Shown one piece after another: positions 60,256 to 64,000 of a stretch of 64,000 bases of DNA (positions are counted from its first letter, which is position 1; each line of letters starts with the position of its first letter). The notes under the pieces are model-generated. The model was not told where the DNA came from. It did no database searches and saw only the letters and a program-made list of their open reading frames with translations. The DNA lies in NCBI RefSeq assembly GCF_040412425.1, contig NC_089794.1, positions 16,397,103-16,461,102 of the forward strand, in the 5' to 3' direction. A program made the position numbers and the translations under genes. The DNA comes from Macrobrachium rosenbergii. Its lineage: Eukaryota > Arthropoda > Malacostraca > Decapoda > Palaemonidae.

Positions 60256-63200
60256 GAATTAATGCTTAGTTATATCTGCGTGCTACTGTAGCTTATAACC
60301 TCTACATTCGTTGGCACCTCTGAAAGTTACCAAACTTACGTATGACTTATGTTGACCTAGGTCTCTAGCAACCCCACAAACTTTTTCCCCATTAACTAAA
60401 TGTTTCACATTTAAGTCTTAGCCAGGTCAAGTGACTAGAAATCCCGTGGCAGAAGATACAGCTGTACAAAAGCCTTTTTCAGTCTTAGCAGCAGAGCACA
60501 ATTTTTTTTATAAGGCTATATTAAATGTTCCAAACATTACTGAACAGAGGGCAAAACGAAAATAACCATACATATGGGTGAGAATCAAAATTTACGATAT
60601 TAGGGAGCACGATTCACAAGTCAACTAGCAGTAAACGAAAGTCTTACGACATAGAGTGAATACCCACACTGCAACTGACCAAGTACCTTAATACTATCAA
60701 GAATGCAGCATTTTAACGCAATACCTCAATACCCAAGGAATGACTGTGACAATGGAAATTAGTTGCCGAAGTAATGTATTCAAAACGGCAATGCATGTAC
60801 CCTTCTACAATTGAAATACTACCATGACTTGAAAATGATGACTACCAGTTTACACCACTATATTTAGAATACAAGGGTCCTCGGAGGCTCGGTCTTCCAG
60901 GCAAGTAAACAACTCCAAATAATAGTCAAACAAATGATCTGTTAGAGGACATGACACATTACAAACCTGTATCTAGCTTCTTTGCAGCATTCACCAATGA
61001 AAAAATTTTTAGTCAAAAGGCAGCACCAACTAACTTATTGCCAGACTCCAAAGAACAATAAATGTCTGCTCTTAAGAGTTAAGCTTCATATAGGACAAAC
61101 GAATGCACTACAGGTCTCCGTCAAAAGGTTGTCGTAAACTTGTATCCAAGAAGAGAATTTCCGCAAAATTAGCAAGTGAATGTACACAAAGTCAACTGGT
61201 TTGATGTAGAAGGTATTCATTAACTAGGGGGCGCAAAGTTCAGCCTGCAACTGAATGCATTAGATGATTAAGTCATAGGAACAAACTCCATGCCGACGAC
61301 TGACCATAAAGTTACAAGAAATACAAAATTCAATTTGGAAATGAGATGGTTCAAGAAAACTATAAAATTAAAAAATAAAAGGCGAGACTTGCAAGAGGGG
61401 GAAGACTTTGATAAACCAGAATGCCGAGGTGGGATCTAGTCATCTCCTTCCAAGAAGACAAATAGTCGCGATGGGATGTCAAGTACTGTATACTTGAACG
61501 CACAGAAAGGGATGTACTAAAGTCAGAGATGGATGACTCGGTGGAAAGTGAAATGAAATAAGTGTGAAAATAAGATACCCTAATAAGATTGCACTTGATG
61601 GACGGAACGCAGATGAGAGGTAGGACTGTTGGCGAAAGATGCAACATACAGGAACCTTTGGACATGACATCTAAGGTAAGTCTATTCACCAGAAGACAAA
61701 AATGGCATAGATAACAGCTACCTTACAACATGGCACGAAAAATAAAGCTGGGAAAACAATCATTATTTGGTACAAAATTAACTATCTGCATATTACTGTC
61801 CGAGTAACTGCCTAAGGATGAATTTCAACGAAAATTTCAATCCAAATACATACATGAGCATGTAAACAACCTACAAATTGCCATTTCATTGTGTGTGTAC
61901 AGACCATTAACTCTTATATGGCTACTGCTACTCTAAGCGGCAGAATGGCACGAAAATTCCCAAGAAAACCGAAGGCTTCCATACGAGTGAAGAAAGACCG
62001 TTTAATAATCTTGCACCAAAATAGAAGGAAAGAACTAAAAAAGTGACGTATCTAAATGAAGTACAATTAGAGGTAACAAGACTATAGCCAGCCAACTACC
62101 TGTGCAGATGTCAGGAATAGAAGGGACGGGGATCTCCAATCAGGATGATAAACATGTGAAAATACGGTGCCACCAAGTTTGTCGTGGTATCACCATATCA
62201 GAGTATGTAGGGGCACTCATAGTCTGTTTTTTTTTTCTTACTGCTTCTGATGCTTGGTAGGTATCCTACTGCCATTAGCTATTCCAAAATGAGAAGTGGG
62301 CTTTGCTCTACATGGAACAGAAGTTCCCTTTGAGGGACGAGGCAGAATAAGAATGCCAAAGCATCGAAAAGAGGAGGAAACGATTGCCCAGAGTATGACC
62401 CAAGAATTACCACTTCCACAAAGTAAAGATAGCAAAGACCTGATGAGTACTAGGGAGGCTCTTACGGGGAAATGGGAGAACAGAATCATTTCTGTAAAAG
62501 ACGTGTGTGGTTGCACAGTAGACAAATTAAAAAATACCAAGAAAGGGGTCACTGACTAAAATTGTTATTCACTCACCCCCAGGCTAAGCACTTTATATGA
62601 GCATATATATGGCTCAACATTTAAGTGGAAACTGAAGAAAATGAGCTAAATGTAGTAGGGATCCAATGAAGATTAGTTCAAAATGCCAAGTAAAAGGTCA
62701 AGAATAGTTAGAGGAAGGTTCCCAACTTGCCACCTAGGCAGATCCAAGGAACATCTTAATCACTGTCCTCTCGAGTCTTGTCACCAAATATACCAAACCC
62801 TCTTGGAAACCAATCTATTTCTCAGCCTCGACGACCTACCAGCGTAAACTGAAGTGGAAAAGACTGTCCTTTGAGGAGATAAAACACTTATCCCTTGGTA
62901 TTTCTATAACCTGTCTCAGGATTTTTTTTTTATCTTACTGAAGGTTAAGGCAATGAAATAAGAGTACCTTTCAAAATTACCAGGATATTTGCAAAGCAAT
63001 AATGCAGGAAACCCATATTACGAGTCTTAGAATGAGGGCAGGTTTGATGATCTTGAGAAGCTCGACAGAATACAATGGAGGTGAACAAACTATACCACTG
63101 GCAAGCAATCATGCAAAACACGAAGTATGGATAAACGAGATTCAAAATGAAAAAGCAGAACACACACATGAGCGTTAGTTTAAGAAAAGACTGAGAACAC

Positions 63201-63426
63201 CAGGGGTAAAGGAATGGGGGTCGTACCTCCTTTGTGGGCCATGTCACACTTCTGGAAGACCTCAGATTTACTTCATGGCTAGTCTTCCCTTAATGTGCAC
63301 AAACAACGTGCCAAGCAATAGTTTGTTTTGTATGTTAAAAATACAAAAACAAAATGGAAACGGACAAAATGTATGGCAAAATTTGGTCTGACTTAAATAT
63401 AGCAATAAGAAGATTGTTTTGGTTAG

Positions 63427-63430
<4 letters not shown>

Positions 63431-63500
<70 letters not shown>
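63431..63500. repeat. (AG)n microsatellite, about 70 bp
   Basis: Perfect dinucleotide run. It gives artificial Arg-Glu and Ser-Leu repeats in open frames on the two strands. Confidence 0.98.
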
Positions 63501-63502
<2 letters not shown>

Positions 63503-63925
63503 AATCACTAAAACACAAGTCAATTTATTTAAAAAAAGTGTCAAAATTATCATTCACAATCACAGGTCCAAAGCTATTTACAATCACAATCTCAAGGGTG
63601 ATAAATATATAAAATCTAAATAGTTTTACCACATTCTCTTAAAATCACAAACTTCATATCTTATCCATGCATCAATGGAAAGACCTCCACTATCAGTCAC
63701 TTGAGTGGGATTAACACTACCTGAGACGTTGGGGGGGAGGGTAATTTTCATTATTATTGAAATACAGTTCAACGGGACTATTAAATTACAATTTCCCTAT
63801 CACAGGGCTAATCTGAAGGATCTGTTTTCAAGTGAGAAGTGAAACAAAATAGCAAATAGAATGAAGTCAATATTAAAAGGGGGTGAATGGGATAGCAAGG
63901 CATGCAAGGATGAATAACTCAGCAT

Positions 63926-63927
<2 letters not shown>

Positions 63928-64000
<73 letters not shown>
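63928..64000. repeat. (AG)n microsatellite, running off the window end
   Basis: Perfect GA run from 63928 to the last base, continuing beyond the window. Confidence 0.98.

Larger units (their letters stand above)
60256..64000. other. A-rich stretch, possible minus-strand transcription unit
   Basis: Plus-strand composition is A-rich and the long dinucleotide runs are AG, the mirror of the T-rich, CT-run-bearing part of the window. Open frames at 61360-61689, 62238-62559 (both strands) and 62945-63247 are GC-richer than their surroundings but resemble no family I know and lack clean splice context. No gene is called. Confidence 0.35.

Noticed and set aside
61640..61690. Donor-like site ctaag/gtaagt on the plus strand
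   Set aside because: No convincing upstream acceptor and coding frame, and the local skew suggests that the other strand is transcribed.
62238..62559. Overlapping open frames of 104 (minus) and 87 (plus) codons
   Set aside because: Both are plausible by composition, neither resembles a known family and splice context is weak, so no gene is called.
63268..63623. Arg-Glu and Ser-Leu repeat open frames
   Set aside because: Translation of the (AG)n run on the two strands.

Overview
The window looks like arthropod, most likely decapod or other malacostracan crustacean, nuclear DNA. It is AT-rich, has very long introns, carries many long dinucleotide (CT/AG)n runs, and holds a mixture of broken LINE, DIRS-type, hAT, piggyBac-like and pogo/Tigger-like elements. 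There is no bacterial gene organisation, and no operon, CRISPR or tRNA was found. The organism call is inference from style. Genes were identified by splice-site and phase logic, not by homology.

1-33.6 kb: the 3' part of one plus-strand gene ('gene A', product not recognised). Four coding exons join in phase: 1060-1185, 22424-22554, 29926-29980 and 31021-31113. They encode a 134-residue basic, Ser/Arg-rich C-terminal tail with several RRxS/KRxS-type sites. An extra GC-rich exon at 10483-10593, in the same phase and ending in its own stop, would give a shorter alternative C-terminus. The big introns hold microsatellites and a nested repeat complex at 23.8-26.6 kb. In that complex a minus-strand RTE-like LINE is interrupted by a 637-bp piggyBac-like MITE with TTAA duplications and by a second retroelement-like repeat.

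33.6-37.5 kb: intergenic and promoter-like. It holds a LINE tail remnant, an (AT)n tract, and a tandem 61-bp duplication that makes a cluster of four CCAAT boxes. A complete 937-bp non-autonomous hAT element with perfect 8-bp target duplications separates that cluster from a TATA-like box and a putative first coding exon (37486-37515, 'gene B', plus strand).

37.5-58 kb: probable first intron(s) of gene B or intergenic DNA. It contains a decayed DIRS-type (tyrosine recombinase) retrotransposon at 43.4-45.1 kb, two strong inverted-repeat structures at 45.25-46.12 kb, a 1.49-kb pogo/Tigger-like element, a 395-bp hAT MITE, and about 2 kb of highly diverged minisatellite-like repeats.

58-64 kb: base composition switches from T-rich to A-rich on the plus strand and dinucleotide runs switch from CT to AG. 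This hints at a minus-strand transcription unit, but no convincing exon could be assigned. No clearly new biological system was found. The most notable items are the alternative C-terminus of gene A, the hAT insertion inside a CCAAT/TATA promoter, and the hairpin structures next to the DIRS remnant.
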